Source: Deltaproteobacteria bacterium (GTDB lineage Bacteria; Myxococcota_A; UBA9160; SZUA-336). Taken from it: 12,523 bases of DNA. The stretch is from NCBI GenBank assembly GCA_030673955.1, contig DAOVBF010000006.1, positions 1-12,523 on the forward strand, read 5' to 3'. Shown here in pieces: positions 5,339 to 12,523 of this stretch (positions within the stretch are counted from its first letter, which is position 1; each line of letters begins with the position of its first letter). The translations under genes and the position numbers were made by a program. The notes beneath the pieces were generated by a model. The model made no database searches, was not told the DNA's origin, and saw nothing but the letters and a program-made list of their open reading frames with translations.

Positions 5339-7122
5339 ACCGAAACCTCGTCTGGGCCGGGGCGCTCGTCGACGAGCTGGCGCGCTGCGGCCTCCGACAT
5401 GCCTGTACGTCGCCCGGATCCCGCTCGGCGCCGCTCGCCCTGACCTTTGCCGCCCACCCCGAGATACACGACCGGTCGATTCTGGACGAACGCTCAGCGG
5501 GTTTCTTCGCGCTGGGTCTGGCACGTGCGAGTCGCAGCCCCGTCGCGCTGGTCTGCACCTCGGGCACCGCCGCCGCGAACTACCTCCCGGCCGTCATCGA
5601 GGCGCACTACAGCCACGTCCCGCTCGTGCTGCTCACGGCGGACCGTCCCCCGGAAGACCGCGACTGCGGCGCCGGCCAAACGATTGACCAGGTCAAGCTC
5701 TACGGACCCTACGTGCGCTACTTCGCGGAGCTCCCCCCGCCCGACCTTCAACCGACACTGCTCCGCCTCCTGCGACGGGTGGCGTGCCGCGCTGCCGCGG
5801 CGGCCGTGGGTGGTCCACCGGGGCCCATCCACCTGAACGTCCCGTTCCGCGAACCCCTCGCGCCCGTAGCCATCCCCGAGGATCTGCAGATCGCGGAAGG
5901 GTTGGATCCCCTCTCGCGTGAGGGGCGAGTGCGCGACGCCATGACGCACGTCGTACCCGCCGAGGCTCCACGCGTGCCGAGAAACGAAGTGGAGCAGCTC
6001 GCGAAACAGATCGCCCGAGAGCCGCAGGGGTGGCTCGTCGCGGGTCCTTTGGACGCAACGCCCGAGCTCAGCGTCGAGCTGACCCGTCTGGCCCGTGCCA
6101 GTGGCTGGCCGCTTCTCGCCGACCCGCTGTCCCAGCTTCGGAGCGGACCCCACGATCGAGCACTTCTTGTCGACGCACACGACGCCGTGCTGCGCGCCAA
6201 AGCCTTCGTCGAAACGCATCTGCCTCGCGCGGTCGTGCGCTTTGGCGCCATGCCCACTTCGAAGTCCTACCGCTTGCTCCTCGAACGCCATCCGGAGATC
6301 ACGCAGATCGTGGTGGACCCGTGGGGCTGGAGTGATCCCACCGCACTGGCGAGCGAGCTGGTGCGCGCGGATCCCTCGACGCTGGCGCGCGCGCTCGCAG
6401 CGGATCTCGAGGCGCTCCGGCCTGCGCCCGCTTCGGAGTTCGCCGAGCACTGGATCCATGCGGGCCGAACAGCGCGGCGGATCCTCGACTCGGCCTTGGC
6501 CGAGCAGGCTGGGCTCTCGGAGCCGGCTGCGGTGCGCACGCTGGCCGACAGCCTTCCCGACGGGGCGACGTTGTTTGTCGCGAGCAGCATGCCGATTCGG
6601 GACGTCGACCTCCTCTGGCCCAGCTCCGCGCGCTCCCTGCGCGTACTCGCGAACCGGGGAGCCAACGGGATCGATGGTACGGTGTCGTCAGCCCTGGGCA
6701 GCGCGGTCGGGTGTGGCACACCGCTCGTGCTCCTCGTCGGCGACCTCACGCTCCTGCACGACTGGACGGGACTGCTCCTCGCACGCGAGCAAGACATCGA
6801 TGCCACCATTGTCGTGCTCGACAACAACGGTGGCGGGATCTTCGAGTTCCTGCCCGTCGCCTCGGCCGCGAAGCGCGAGATCTTCGAGCGTCACTTCGCC
6901 ACGGCGCAGGGCGTGGACCTGTGCGCAGCGCTTCAGGGCTTCGGTCTGGCCTGCAGTGTGGTGGAGAACGCCGAGGCGCTGCGAAGCGCAATCGAAGCCT
7001 CGCTCCAAAACCCGGGCGTTCAGCTCGTGCTCGTGCGCGCGGACCGTCGAGAGAACCTCGAGTTGCACCGCAAGCTCAGCGAGGCCGTCGCCCGCGCCCT
7101 CGAGCCCCCAGGATCCAGCTGA
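5326..7122 (+). CDS. menD: SEPHCHC synthase (MenD)
   Basis: This thiamine-diphosphate enzyme of 598 residues joins 2-oxoglutarate (with loss of CO2) to isochorismate, giving SEPHCHC. The pyrimidine-binding domain is N-terminal: SPGSRSAPL at 29-37, catalytic Glu55 in LDERSAGFFALGLA and CTSGTAAANYLPAVIEA at 77-93, followed by ADRPPE at 105-110. The pyrophosphate domain is C-terminal: ANRGANGIDGTVSSALG is recognisable, then the ThDP/Mg motif beginning GDL at 472-474 with HDWTGLL and ending DNNGGGIFEFLP at 499-510. Length and domain order match the family. It overlaps menF by 13 nt, has a strong GGAGG ribosome site and hands over to menH at a TGATG junction. The frame extends far upstream, but that part is out of frame with MenF and has no homology, so it is not coding. 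Confidence 0.95.
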   Translation: MQRVNRNLVWAGALVDELARCGLRHACTSPGSRSAPLALTFAAHPEIHDRSILDERSAGFFALGLARASRSPVALVCTSGTAAANYLPAVIEAHYSHVPLVLLTADRPPEDRDCGAGQTIDQVKLYGPYVRYFAELPPPDLQPTLLRLLRRVACRAAAAAVGGPPGPIHLNVPFREPLAPVAIPEDLQIAEGLDPLSREGRVRDAMTHVVPAEAPRVPRNEVEQLAKQIAREPQGWLVAGPLDATPELSVELTRLARASGWPLLADPLSQLRSGPHDRALLVDAHDAVLRAKAFVETHLPRAVVRFGAMPTSKSYRLLLERHPEITQIVVDPWGWSDPTALASELVRADPSTLARALAADLEALRPAPASEFAEHWIHAGRTARRILDSALAEQAGLSEPAAVRTLADSLPDGATLFVASSMPIRDVDLLWPSSARSLRVLANRGANGIDGTVSSALGSAVGCGTPLVLLVGDLTLLHDWTGLLLAREQDIDATIVVLDNNGGGIFEFLPVASAAKREIFERHFATAQGVDLCAALQGFGLACSVVENAEALRSAIEASLQNPGVQLVLVRADRRENLELHRKLSEAVARALEPPGSS

Positions 7123-7991
7123 TGCCCAGGGTCACGACGCGCGACGGTCTGCACCTCTTCGTGGAAGATCTCGGAGTGGGAACGCCGCTGCTACTCGTGC
7201 ATGGGTTTACCGGGAGCAGCGAGGCCTGGGGCCGCGAGCTCAAGGACTCGCTCGCGAGCCGCCTTCGTCTCCTGTGCGTCGACCTGCTCGGCCACGGAGG
7301 GAGTGACAAGCCAGAGACGCCAGGGCGTTACGCGCTCGATGCGACGGTCGAGGACCTCTGCGACGTCCTGGACGCGCGGAACCTCCAGCGTGCGATCTGG
7401 CTGGGCTACTCGATGGGCGGCCGCATCGCGTTGGGCGCGGCGATCCACCGGCCGGAGCGCGTGAGCGCGCTGGTCCTCGAGGCCGCCTCCCCGGGCCTTG
7501 CGGGCGCAAGCGAACGCGCGCAGCGCGTCGCAGATGACGAGAGGCTCGCGCGGACGCTCGAGACCGAGGGCATCGAGACCTTCGTGAAGCGCTGGATGGA
7601 TATGCCGCTCTTTCGCACCCAGCGACGCCTCGGGCCCGAACGTCTGGCAGAGGAGCGCGAGCGTCGTGTGCGAAACGCGCCCCGCGCGCTCGCGGCCTGC
7701 CTGCGCGGACTTGGACCGGGCGTCCAGCCATCCCTCTGGCAGACACTGCCGCGCGTTCGCGTTCCGACCCTACTGCTGGTCGGGGAGGAGGATGCCAAGT
7801 TCCGCGGGATCGCCGCCCGCATGGCGCACGCCCTGCCCCGATCGCTAACACGGACGCTGCCCAAGGCGGGACACGCGACCCACCTCGAGTGCCCCGCGCT
7901 CTACGTCGAGGCGGTGCGGGAGTTCTGTGAGCGTGCCAGCGATGAGAAAGGAGAAACGAGACATGAAGGTCCAATGGACTTGCGCGCGTGA
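7122..7991 (+). CDS. menH: SHCHC synthase, alpha/beta hydrolase fold (MenH)
   Basis: This 289-residue alpha/beta hydrolase eliminates pyruvate from SEPHCHC to give SHCHC. Visible features: oxyanion strand [14 protein letters not shown] at 23-36, which carries the GSSE-x-W stretch typical of Men[12 protein letters not shown] at 54-64, nucleophile elbow GYSMGG with Ser97, Asp224 in VGEEDAKF, and His251 in AGHATHLE, completing the Ser-Asp-His triad. The helical lid lies around 125-200. The ATG overlaps the menD stop by one base. The last 10 codons, including the stop, overlap the start of menB, and the menB ribosome site lies inside menH. Residues 272-289 look unstructured, as expected where the end is constrained by the next gene. 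Homologous hydrolases act on many esters; assignment to MenH rests on the GSSE-W motif and position. Confidence 0.9.
   Translation: MPRVTTRDGLHLFVEDLGVGTPLLLVHGFTGSSEAWGRELKDSLASRLRLLCVDLLGHGGSDKPETPGRYALDATVEDLCDVLDARNLQRAIWLGYSMGGRIALGAAIHRPERVSALVLEAASPGLAGASERAQRVADDERLARTLETEGIETFVKRWMDMPLFRTQRRLGPERLAEERERRVRNAPRALAACLRGLGPGVQPSLWQTLPRVRVPTLLLVGEEDAKFRGIAARMAHALPRSLTRTLPKAGHATHLECPALYVEAVREFCERASDEKGETRHEGPMDLRA
7947..7953 (+). promoter_or_regulatory. Ribosome binding site that decides the menB start
   Basis: AAAGGAG lies 9 nt before ATG 7963. Earlier in-frame starts exist, GTG 7927 and ATG 7942, but they would put this site inside the gene and add a charged leader that the MenB family does not need. 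Confidence 0.75.
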
Positions 7992-8784
7992 GTTTAAAGA
8001 CATCCGCTACGAGAAGTCGGGGGATGGCATCGCCAAGGTAACGATCAACCGACCTCACGTACGCAACGCGTTCCGGCCCGTAACCGTGATGGAGATGCAG
8101 GAGGCCTTCGCTGACGTGCGCGAGGATCCCGACGTAGGCGTGGCGATATTGACAGGCGAGGGTACGGAGGCCTTCTGCTCTGGCGGAGATCAGATGGTGC
8201 GTGGCCATGGTGGCTACGTTGACGAGCGCGGAGTCCCGCGGCTGAACGTGCTCGACTTACAGCGCGCCATGCGCACGCTTCCCAAACCCGTGATCGCGAT
8301 GGTGGCGGGCTACGCGATCGGCGGCGGCCACGTGCTCCACATACTTTGCGACCTCACCATCGCGGCCGACAACGCGTGCTTCGGTCAGACCGGCCCGCGC
8401 GTGGGCAGCTTCGACGGCGGCTGGGGCGCATCCTACATGGCCCGCATCGTGGGTCAGAAGAAAGCGCGGGAGATCTGGTTTCTATGTCGACAGTACAACG
8501 CACGCGAGGCACTCGGGATGGGTCTCGTCAACACGGTGGTTCCGCTCGACCGGCTCGAGGAGGAGACCGTCAATTGGTGCCGCGAGATCCTGGCGAATAG
8601 TCCCCTGGCGATTCGCCTGCTCAAGGCCTCGCTCAACGCCGACTGCGACGGGCAGGCGGGTCTTCAGGTGCTCGCGGGTGATGCCACCCTGCTCTATTAC
8701 ATGACCGAGGAGGCCAAGGAGGGCCGCGACGCCTTCGTCCAGAAACGCCCGCCCGATTTTTCGCGTTTTCCACGTCTGCCGTGA
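7963..8784 (+). CDS. menB: 1,4-dihydroxy-2-naphthoyl-CoA synthase (MenB)
   Basis: This crotonase-fold enzyme of 273 residues closes the second ring, converting OSB-CoA to DHNA-CoA. The family signature is strong: CSGGDQ at 72-77 (oxyanion and CoA site), [19 protein letters not shown] at 108-126, [15 protein letters not shown] at 141-155 and [14 protein letters not shown] at 177-190, with a C-terminal arm ending in basic and aromatic residues. Gly144 in QTGP is the feature of type I MenB enzymes, which use bicarbonate as a cofactor; type II enzymes carry Asp there. ATG 7963 is preferred for its AAAGGAG site. The gene overlaps menH by 29 nt and ends with a GTGA overlap into menA. Length fits the family, and nothing looks damaged. 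Confidence 0.96.
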   Translation: MKVQWTCAREFKDIRYEKSGDGIAKVTINRPHVRNAFRPVTVMEMQEAFADVREDPDVGVAILTGEGTEAFCSGGDQMVRGHGGYVDERGVPRLNVLDLQRAMRTLPKPVIAMVAGYAIGGGHVLHILCDLTIAADNACFGQTGPRVGSFDGGWGASYMARIVGQKKAREIWFLCRQYNAREALGMGLVNTVVPLDRLEEETVNWCREILANSPLAIRLLKASLNADCDGQAGLQVLAGDATLLYYMTEEAKEGRDAFVQKRPPDFSRFPRLP

Positions 8785-9704
8785 GCGCGCAACCCCAGCC
8801 GCTCCCGGAACCCACCCCGACCCGACCCTCATCGCCGCGGGCTTGGATCCTGGCCGTACGCCCCAAGACCCTGGGCGCGTCCGTCGTCCCGGTCGCGGTC
8901 GGTAGCGCCGTCGCGAAGATCGAAGGGGAATTTCAACCGGCCATCGCCTTTGCCTGCCTGGCAGCTGCGCTGCTCCTCCAGGTGGCAGCCAACCTTATAA
9001 ACGACGTGATCGATTTCCTGAAGGGTATCGACACCGAAATACGTCGAGGCCCCCGGCGCGTCACGCAGCACGGGCTGATCCCGGCCCCCACGGTGCTGCG
9101 GGCGGCGGGACTCGCGACGGCACTCGCAGCATGCGTCGGCGCCTACCTGGTGTGGAGCGGAGGCCTGCCGATCCTCGTGATCGGCATCACGGCGATTCTG
9201 GCGGCCGCCGCTTACTCCGCCGGCCCCTTTCCGCTGGCCTCCCACGGCCTCGGTGAGCTGGCAGCGTTTGTCTTCTTCGGCGTCATCGCCGTAACGGGCA
9301 CCACCTACCTCCACACCGGGAGCTTCTCGAGCTGTGCGTTCCTGGCCTCCCTTCCGGTTGCGGCGCTCGTCACGAACCTCATGGTCGTCAACAACCTGCG
9401 CGACATCGAAAGCGATCGCGCAGTGGGCAAGCGGACCCTCGCAGTCCGGGTGGGAGAGCGAGCAACGCGCGCGGGCTACGGCGGCTTGCTCGGGCTTGCC
9501 TATGCCGGCCCCCTCTTGCTCTGGGTGGAAGAGCCGACGCGTCTCGGAATCTTTTTGCCCTGGCTGAGCTTGCCCCTCGCCGCTTCGCTCGGACTAGGGA
9601 TCGTACGCGCGCGGGAAAGCGAAGCCTTCGAGCGCGCGCTCGTAGGAACCGCCCGTCTCCATTTGGTGTACGGTGCGCTGCTGGTTGCAGGACTGCTCTG
9701 GTGA
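8781..9704 (+). CDS. menA: 1,4-dihydroxy-2-naphthoate polyprenyltransferase (MenA)
   Basis: This UbiA-superfamily membrane prenyltransferase of 307 residues attaches the polyprenyl tail to DHNA with decarboxylation, giving demethylmenaquinone. The Pro-rich cytosolic N-terminus (1-20) leads into [14 protein letters not shown] at 25-38, typical of MenA. The first Asp-rich motif is N71[13 protein letters not shown] (D75, D78, D84), followed by [12 protein letters not shown]. The second is NNLRDIESD at 200-208 followed by [10 protein letters not shown]. Both bind Mg and diphosphate. About eight or nine hydrophobic helices are distributed across the chain. The GTG start overlaps the menB stop as GTGA; the next gene starts the same way. 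menA is often unlinked from the other men genes, so its place between menB and menC is worth noting. Confidence 0.95.
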   Translation: MSAQPQPLPEPTPTRPSSPRAWILAVRPKTLGASVVPVAVGSAVAKIEGEFQPAIAFACLAAALLLQVAANLINDVIDFLKGIDTEIRRGPRRVTQHGLIPAPTVLRAAGLATALAACVGAYLVWSGGLPILVIGITAILAAAAYSAGPFPLASHGLGELAAFVFFGVIAVTGTTYLHTGSFSSCAFLASLPVAALVTNLMVVNNLRDIESDRAVGKRTLAVRVGERATRAGYGGLLGLAYAGPLLLWVEEPTRLGIFLPWLSLPLAASLGLGIVRARESEAFERALVGTARLHLVYGALLVAGLLW

Positions 9705-10768
9705 ACATCGAGCGCGTCACGCTCGAGCCTGTGAGGTATCGGTTACGCAAGCCACTGCGCACGCACCGAACCGAGCTGCGCGAACGACGCGGCTTCCGCG
9801 TGTGTCTGCACGGGTCCGGTGGGCTCGTCGGACTCGGTGAAGCGCTCCCGCTCGTCACCTCGGGGACCGAGTCCCCGCAGGAGACCGAAGCCGCGCTCGG
9901 CGAGCTGACTGTCGCACTCGGGGGTCGCTCGGGGACGCTCGATGAGCTACTCGATCGCATCGACGACACCTGTCCGGGTGCGCCGGCGGCGCGCTGCGCA
10001 TTCGACGGCGCACTTCATGACCTGCGAGCTCGCATACGGGGCGTGCCTGTGGCGCACCTGCTGGGAGGAAATCTACCCAGGGCCGTCCCCGTCAACGCCG
10101 TGATCGGCGCCTGCGGACCCGACGCAAGCGTCGCAGCCGCGCGCGAGGCGAAGGCGCGCGGCTTCGGCACCCTCAAGCTCAAGGTGGGCGAGGCGAGCAG
10201 CGATGAGGACGAGGCGCGACTTAGGGCCGTGCGCCGCGCTGTAGGAGCCGAGCTCCGTCTGCGCATCGACGCGAACGGAGCGTGGAGTGCGCGCAACGCC
10301 ATCGCGATCCTGTCACGGCTCGAGCCGCTCGCGATCGAGTTCGTCGAGCAGCCGGTCCCCGGGCGCGACCTGGCGGGACTCGCGCGCGTGCACAGCGAAT
10401 CGCCGATCACGGTGGCGGCCGACGAAGCGCTCGCGTGGCCGGAGGGCCGTCAGGCTTTGCTGGAAGGAAAGCTCGCCGAGATCGCCGTGCTAAAGCCCAT
10501 GCTTCTGGGTGGTCTGCGGACGTGCATGCGCTTGGCGACAGCGGCGGGTGCGAGCGGCGTCCGATGCGTGGTCACAACCACATTCGAGGGCTGGATCGGC
10601 ACGGCACTGGCGACGCACCTGGCCGCCGCGATGCAACCCGGCGACCTGGCCTGCGGCCTCGCATCCAGCGACGTGCTCGAGTCCACGTTCCCGCCTGAGC
10701 TGATCCCTCACGAGGGACGGATCTCCGTTCACGATCGCCCCGGTCTCGGATGCACGGAGCCGGGATGA
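9701..10768 (+). CDS. menC: o-Succinylbenzoate synthase (MenC)
   Basis: This enolase-superfamily enzyme of 355 residues dehydrates SHCHC to o-succinylbenzoate. The capping domain occupies about 1-125, then the barrel. Catalytic Lys161 sits in LKLKVG, and metal ligands are Asp190 (LRIDANGAW), Glu216 (IEFVEQP) and Asp241 (VAADEAL). The second catalytic Lys265 is in AVLKPMLLGG. All expected residues are present. Sequence motifs alone do not separate OSB synthase from dipeptide epimerase or N-acylamino-acid racemase of the same superfamily; the position between menA and menE settles it. The GTG start overlaps menA (GTGA) and the gene ends in an ATGA overlap with menE. Confidence 0.93.
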   Translation: MNIERVTLEPVRYRLRKPLRTHRTELRERRGFRVCLHGSGGLVGLGEALPLVTSGTESPQETEAALGELTVALGGRSGTLDELLDRIDDTCPGAPAARCAFDGALHDLRARIRGVPVAHLLGGNLPRAVPVNAVIGACGPDASVAAAREAKARGFGTLKLKVGEASSDEDEARLRAVRRAVGAELRLRIDANGAWSARNAIAILSRLEPLAIEFVEQPVPGRDLAGLARVHSESPITVAADEALAWPEGRQALLEGKLAEIAVLKPMLLGGLRTCMRLATAAGASGVRCVVTTTFEGWIGTALATHLAAAMQPGDLACGLASSDVLESTFPPELIPHEGRISVHDRPGLGCTEPG

Positions 10769-12237
10769 GCGCGTTCCGGGGCTGGATCGCACAGCATGCC
10801 AGGGAGCGACCGGAACATCCCGCCCTGATCAGTGGCGAGAACACGCTGAGCTTCGCGGAGCTCGACGCCGCCGCCCGGAGTCTGGCCGCAAGACTGCGCG
10901 GTCTGGGAATCGAATCGGGCGATCGCGTGGCCGTCCTGCTCGAGAACGAGTTGCTCTACGTCGAACTCATCCACGCTCTGATTTCTCTCGGGGCGGTGCT
11001 GGTGCCGCTGAACCTCCGCCTCACTCCGCGCGAGCTGCGGGGACTGCTCGAGGCTGCGCACGCGAAGCTCCTGCTTCACGGAGCCGAGCTCGGCGCCCTC
11101 GTGGCGGCGGCTCGACGCAATCTTCCGGGGCTGAAGGCGCTTTCCACGAGTGCGCTGCGCGCGCTCCCGGAGCAGCCCACAGCGCCCTCCCACGCCCTCG
11201 AGCTTGAAGCCGACCACGCAATCCTCTTCACGTCCGGGACCACCGGTCATCCCAAAGGCGTGCGGCTTACCCTCGCGAACCACGTCGCCAGCGCATACGC
11301 CTCGGCCCAGCGCCTCGGCGTCCATCCACAGGATCGCTGGCTCGCGTGCATGCCCCTCTACCACGTCGGCGGCCTCGCGATCGTGTTGCGCAGCGCGATC
11401 TACGGAACCAGCGTGGTTCTTCAGGCGCGTTTCGACGCCCGGACGGTGATGCGATCGCTTCAGCGCGACCGCATCACAGCCATCTCGCTGGTGCCCACGA
11501 TGCTGACGCGCCTGCTCGACGCAGCCGCGGGCGCGTCCTTCCCCGCCGCGCTGCGCTTCGTGCTCCTCGGTGGGGGCCCCATCCCCGAGGATCTGGTTCG
11601 GCGCGCGACACGCAAGGGCGTCCCGATCGCGCCAACCTACGGACTCACCGAGGCGGCGTCACAGGTCGCCACGCTCGCTCCCGAAGAGGTCGAGGCGCAT
11701 GGCGCCAGCGTCGGACGGGCGCTGCCGGGCTTAGAGCTCCGAGTCGTCGACGCGCAGAATCGGGATCAGCCGCCGACGATTCCGGGCGAGATCTGCGTGC
11801 GCGGTCCGCAGGTCATGGCGGGCTACCTCAACCGGCCCGAGGAGACCGAGCGAGTGCTTCGCGAGAGTTGGTTGCACACGGGCGACATCGGCGCGCTCAG
11901 CTCCGATGGATACCTCACGCTCCTGGATCGCCGCTCCGATCTGATCGTCTCGGGCGGTGAAAACGTCTATCCCGCCGAGGTCGAGGCGGTGCTGCTCTCG
12001 CATCCCGACGTGGCGGCCGCCGCGGTCGTGGGCCGTCCGGACCCGACCTGGGGTCAGGTGGTGCACGCCTTCGTCGTAGCGAAGTCGGCACGGAAGCCGC
12101 TTCCGCAGGAGCTCATCATCTACTGCCGCAGCCGGCTCGCGGGCTTCAAGCTGCCCCGCCGGGTACACCTCGTTCCGTCCCTGCCGCGCACGCCATCCGG
12201 CAAGCTGCGCCGCGAGGAGCTACGCGGGGACGCCTAG
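10765..12237 (+). CDS. menE: o-Succinylbenzoate-CoA ligase (MenE)
   Basis: This ANL-superfamily ligase of 490 residues activates OSB with ATP and couples it to CoA, supplying the MenB substrate. Motifs in order: phosphate loop FTSGTTGHPKG at 155-165, CMPLYHVGGL at 195-204, VPTMLTRLL at 243-251, LLGGGPIP at 267-274, TYGLTEAASQVAT at 291-303, TGDIG at 372-376, hinge DRRSDLIVSGGENVYPAEVE at 388-407 and Lys480 in PSGKLRRE. The YGxTEAxSQ stretch with Ser and Gln is typical of MenE. I chose ATG 10765, with GGAG at 10756-10759 and an ATGA overlap with the menC stop; an in-frame ATG at 10750 would add five residues and lacks a good ribosome site. It is the last gene of the operon. Confidence 0.95.
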   Translation: MSAFRGWIAQHARERPEHPALISGENTLSFAELDAAARSLAARLRGLGIESGDRVAVLLENELLYVELIHALISLGAVLVPLNLRLTPRELRGLLEAAHAKLLLHGAELGALVAAARRNLPGLKALSTSALRALPEQPTAPSHALELEADHAILFTSGTTGHPKGVRLTLANHVASAYASAQRLGVHPQDRWLACMPLYHVGGLAIVLRSAIYGTSVVLQARFDARTVMRSLQRDRITAISLVPTMLTRLLDAAAGASFPAALRFVLLGGGPIPEDLVRRATRKGVPIAPTYGLTEAASQVATLAPEEVEAHGASVGRALPGLELRVVDAQNRDQPPTIPGEICVRGPQVMAGYLNRPEETERVLRESWLHTGDIGALSSDGYLTLLDRRSDLIVSGGENVYPAEVEAVLLSHPDVAAAAVVGRPDPTWGQVVHAFVVAKSARKPLPQELIIYCRSRLAGFKLPRRVHLVPSLPRTPSGKLRREELRGDA

Positions 12238-12250
12238 TCCAGGGCACCAC

Positions 12251-12272
12251 GGCCAGAGCGCAGCATCTGGCC
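12251..12272 (+). terminator. Hairpin after menE, possible terminator without a U tract
   Basis: GGCCAGA at 12251-12257 and TCTGGCC at 12266-12272 form a perfect 7-bp stem around an 8-nt loop, starting 14 nt after the menE stop. A competing pairing of the flanking CAGGGC (from 12239) with GCCCTG (ending 12275) is also possible. No run of T follows, so it is at best a weak or Rho-assisted terminator, or a 3'-end-stabilising structure. Confidence 0.4.
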
Positions 12273-12319
12273 CTGAGTGTCATGCAAATTCGGTGGCTTC
12301 CTGCTTAAGGTCATTCGCT

Positions 12320-12339
12320 CGAGAGCCGATCGAGACTCG
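12320..12339 (+). repeat. Interrupted palindrome between menE and the Hpt-like gene
   Basis: CGAGagcCGATCGagaCTCG has outer 4-bp arms and a central self-complementary CGATCG, 20 bp in total, about 70 bp before the next start. It could be an operator for the downstream gene. In DNA this rich in CGAG and CGATCG words it may also be chance. The rest of 12238-12410 shows no gene and no convincing promoter to my eye. Confidence 0.25.
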
Positions 12340-12410
12340 TGCGAAGGCGCCCCGGCTCCGCGCGAAGCTCAACTCGAGCCGTGAGCGAAGAGCCATGACC
12401 AGGAGCTTCC

Positions 12411-12523
12411 ATGTCTGACGGCGGCAAGCTTCCGCCCACTCCGATCGTGAGCCGACGCGAGCTACTCAAGCGCGTGGACGGCGACATGGAGCTTCTGCAG
12501 GAACTCGTGGACGTCTTCCTCGA
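12411..12523 (+). CDS. Hpt-domain phosphotransfer protein, 5' end only
   Basis: The reading frame opens at ATG 12411, 5 nt after AGGAG (12401-12405), and is still open at the window edge, giving 37 complete codons. After a Pro-rich start the segment RRELLKRVDGDMELLQELVDVFL matches the first helix of histidine-phosphotransfer domains, where a D-R/L-L-x-R-x-x-G-D-x-x-L-L-x-E-L-x-x-x-F pattern precedes the helix bearing the phosphorylated His. That His would be beyond the end, so it cannot be checked. It is separated from menE by 173 bp with a hairpin and is probably an independent signalling unit (Hpt-only protein, or the start of a hybrid protein). Confidence 0.6.
   Translation, partial: MSDGGKLPPTPIVSRRELLKRVDGDMELLQELVDVFL

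Overview
The window is high-GC, gene-dense bacterial DNA with every gene on the plus strand. High GC, many GTG/ATG starts overlapping the previous stop, a complete classical menaquinone pathway, a probable Sec-coding UGA and a downstream Hpt-type phosphorelay gene suggest a Gram-negative lineage of the former Deltaproteobacteria type (for example Myxococcota, Binatota or Desulfobacterota-like). This is a guess from style, because no marker gene is present.

Region 1 (1-2402) holds three closely packed genes: a four-helix membrane protein of unknown function, a membrane-anchored thioredoxin-fold redoxin, and a malonyl-CoA-synthetase-like acyl-CoA ligase. The redoxin reading frame is interrupted by one in-frame TGA at 660-662, exactly where the catalytic Cys of the fold belongs (D-W-[TGA]-P-F-T). 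An 8-bp hairpin with a GUG triloop follows 21 nt later, which matches a bacterial SECIS element. I interpret 414-1013 as one selenoprotein gene of 199 residues, with Sec as its only selenol/thiol residue. This is the most notable observation in the window.

Region 2 (2403-2466) is a short regulatory gap. It has a TATAAT box, an upstream ATGACT-like -35 and a GGAGT-N4-ACTCC operator-like palindrome in the spacer. The -10 lies so close to the next ATG that the mRNA is probably leaderless.

Region 3 (2467-12237) is an unbroken nine-gene run: merR-type regulator, menG/ubiE, menF, menD, menH, menB, menA, menC, menE. Eight adjacent enzymes take chorismate through isochorismate, SEPHCHC, SHCHC, OSB, OSB-CoA, DHNA-CoA, prenylation of DHNA and final C-methylation. 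Every junction overlaps or is separated by at most 2 nt, so the run is almost certainly one translationally coupled operon, with the MerR protein as its first product and plausible local regulator. A dedicated DHNA-CoA thioesterase (MenI) and the polyprenyl diphosphate synthase are not in the window.

Region 4 (12238-12523) has a 173-bp gap with a hairpin and a dyad, then the 5' end of an Hpt-domain-like gene cut off by the window edge. No tRNA, rRNA, CRISPR array or mobile element was seen.
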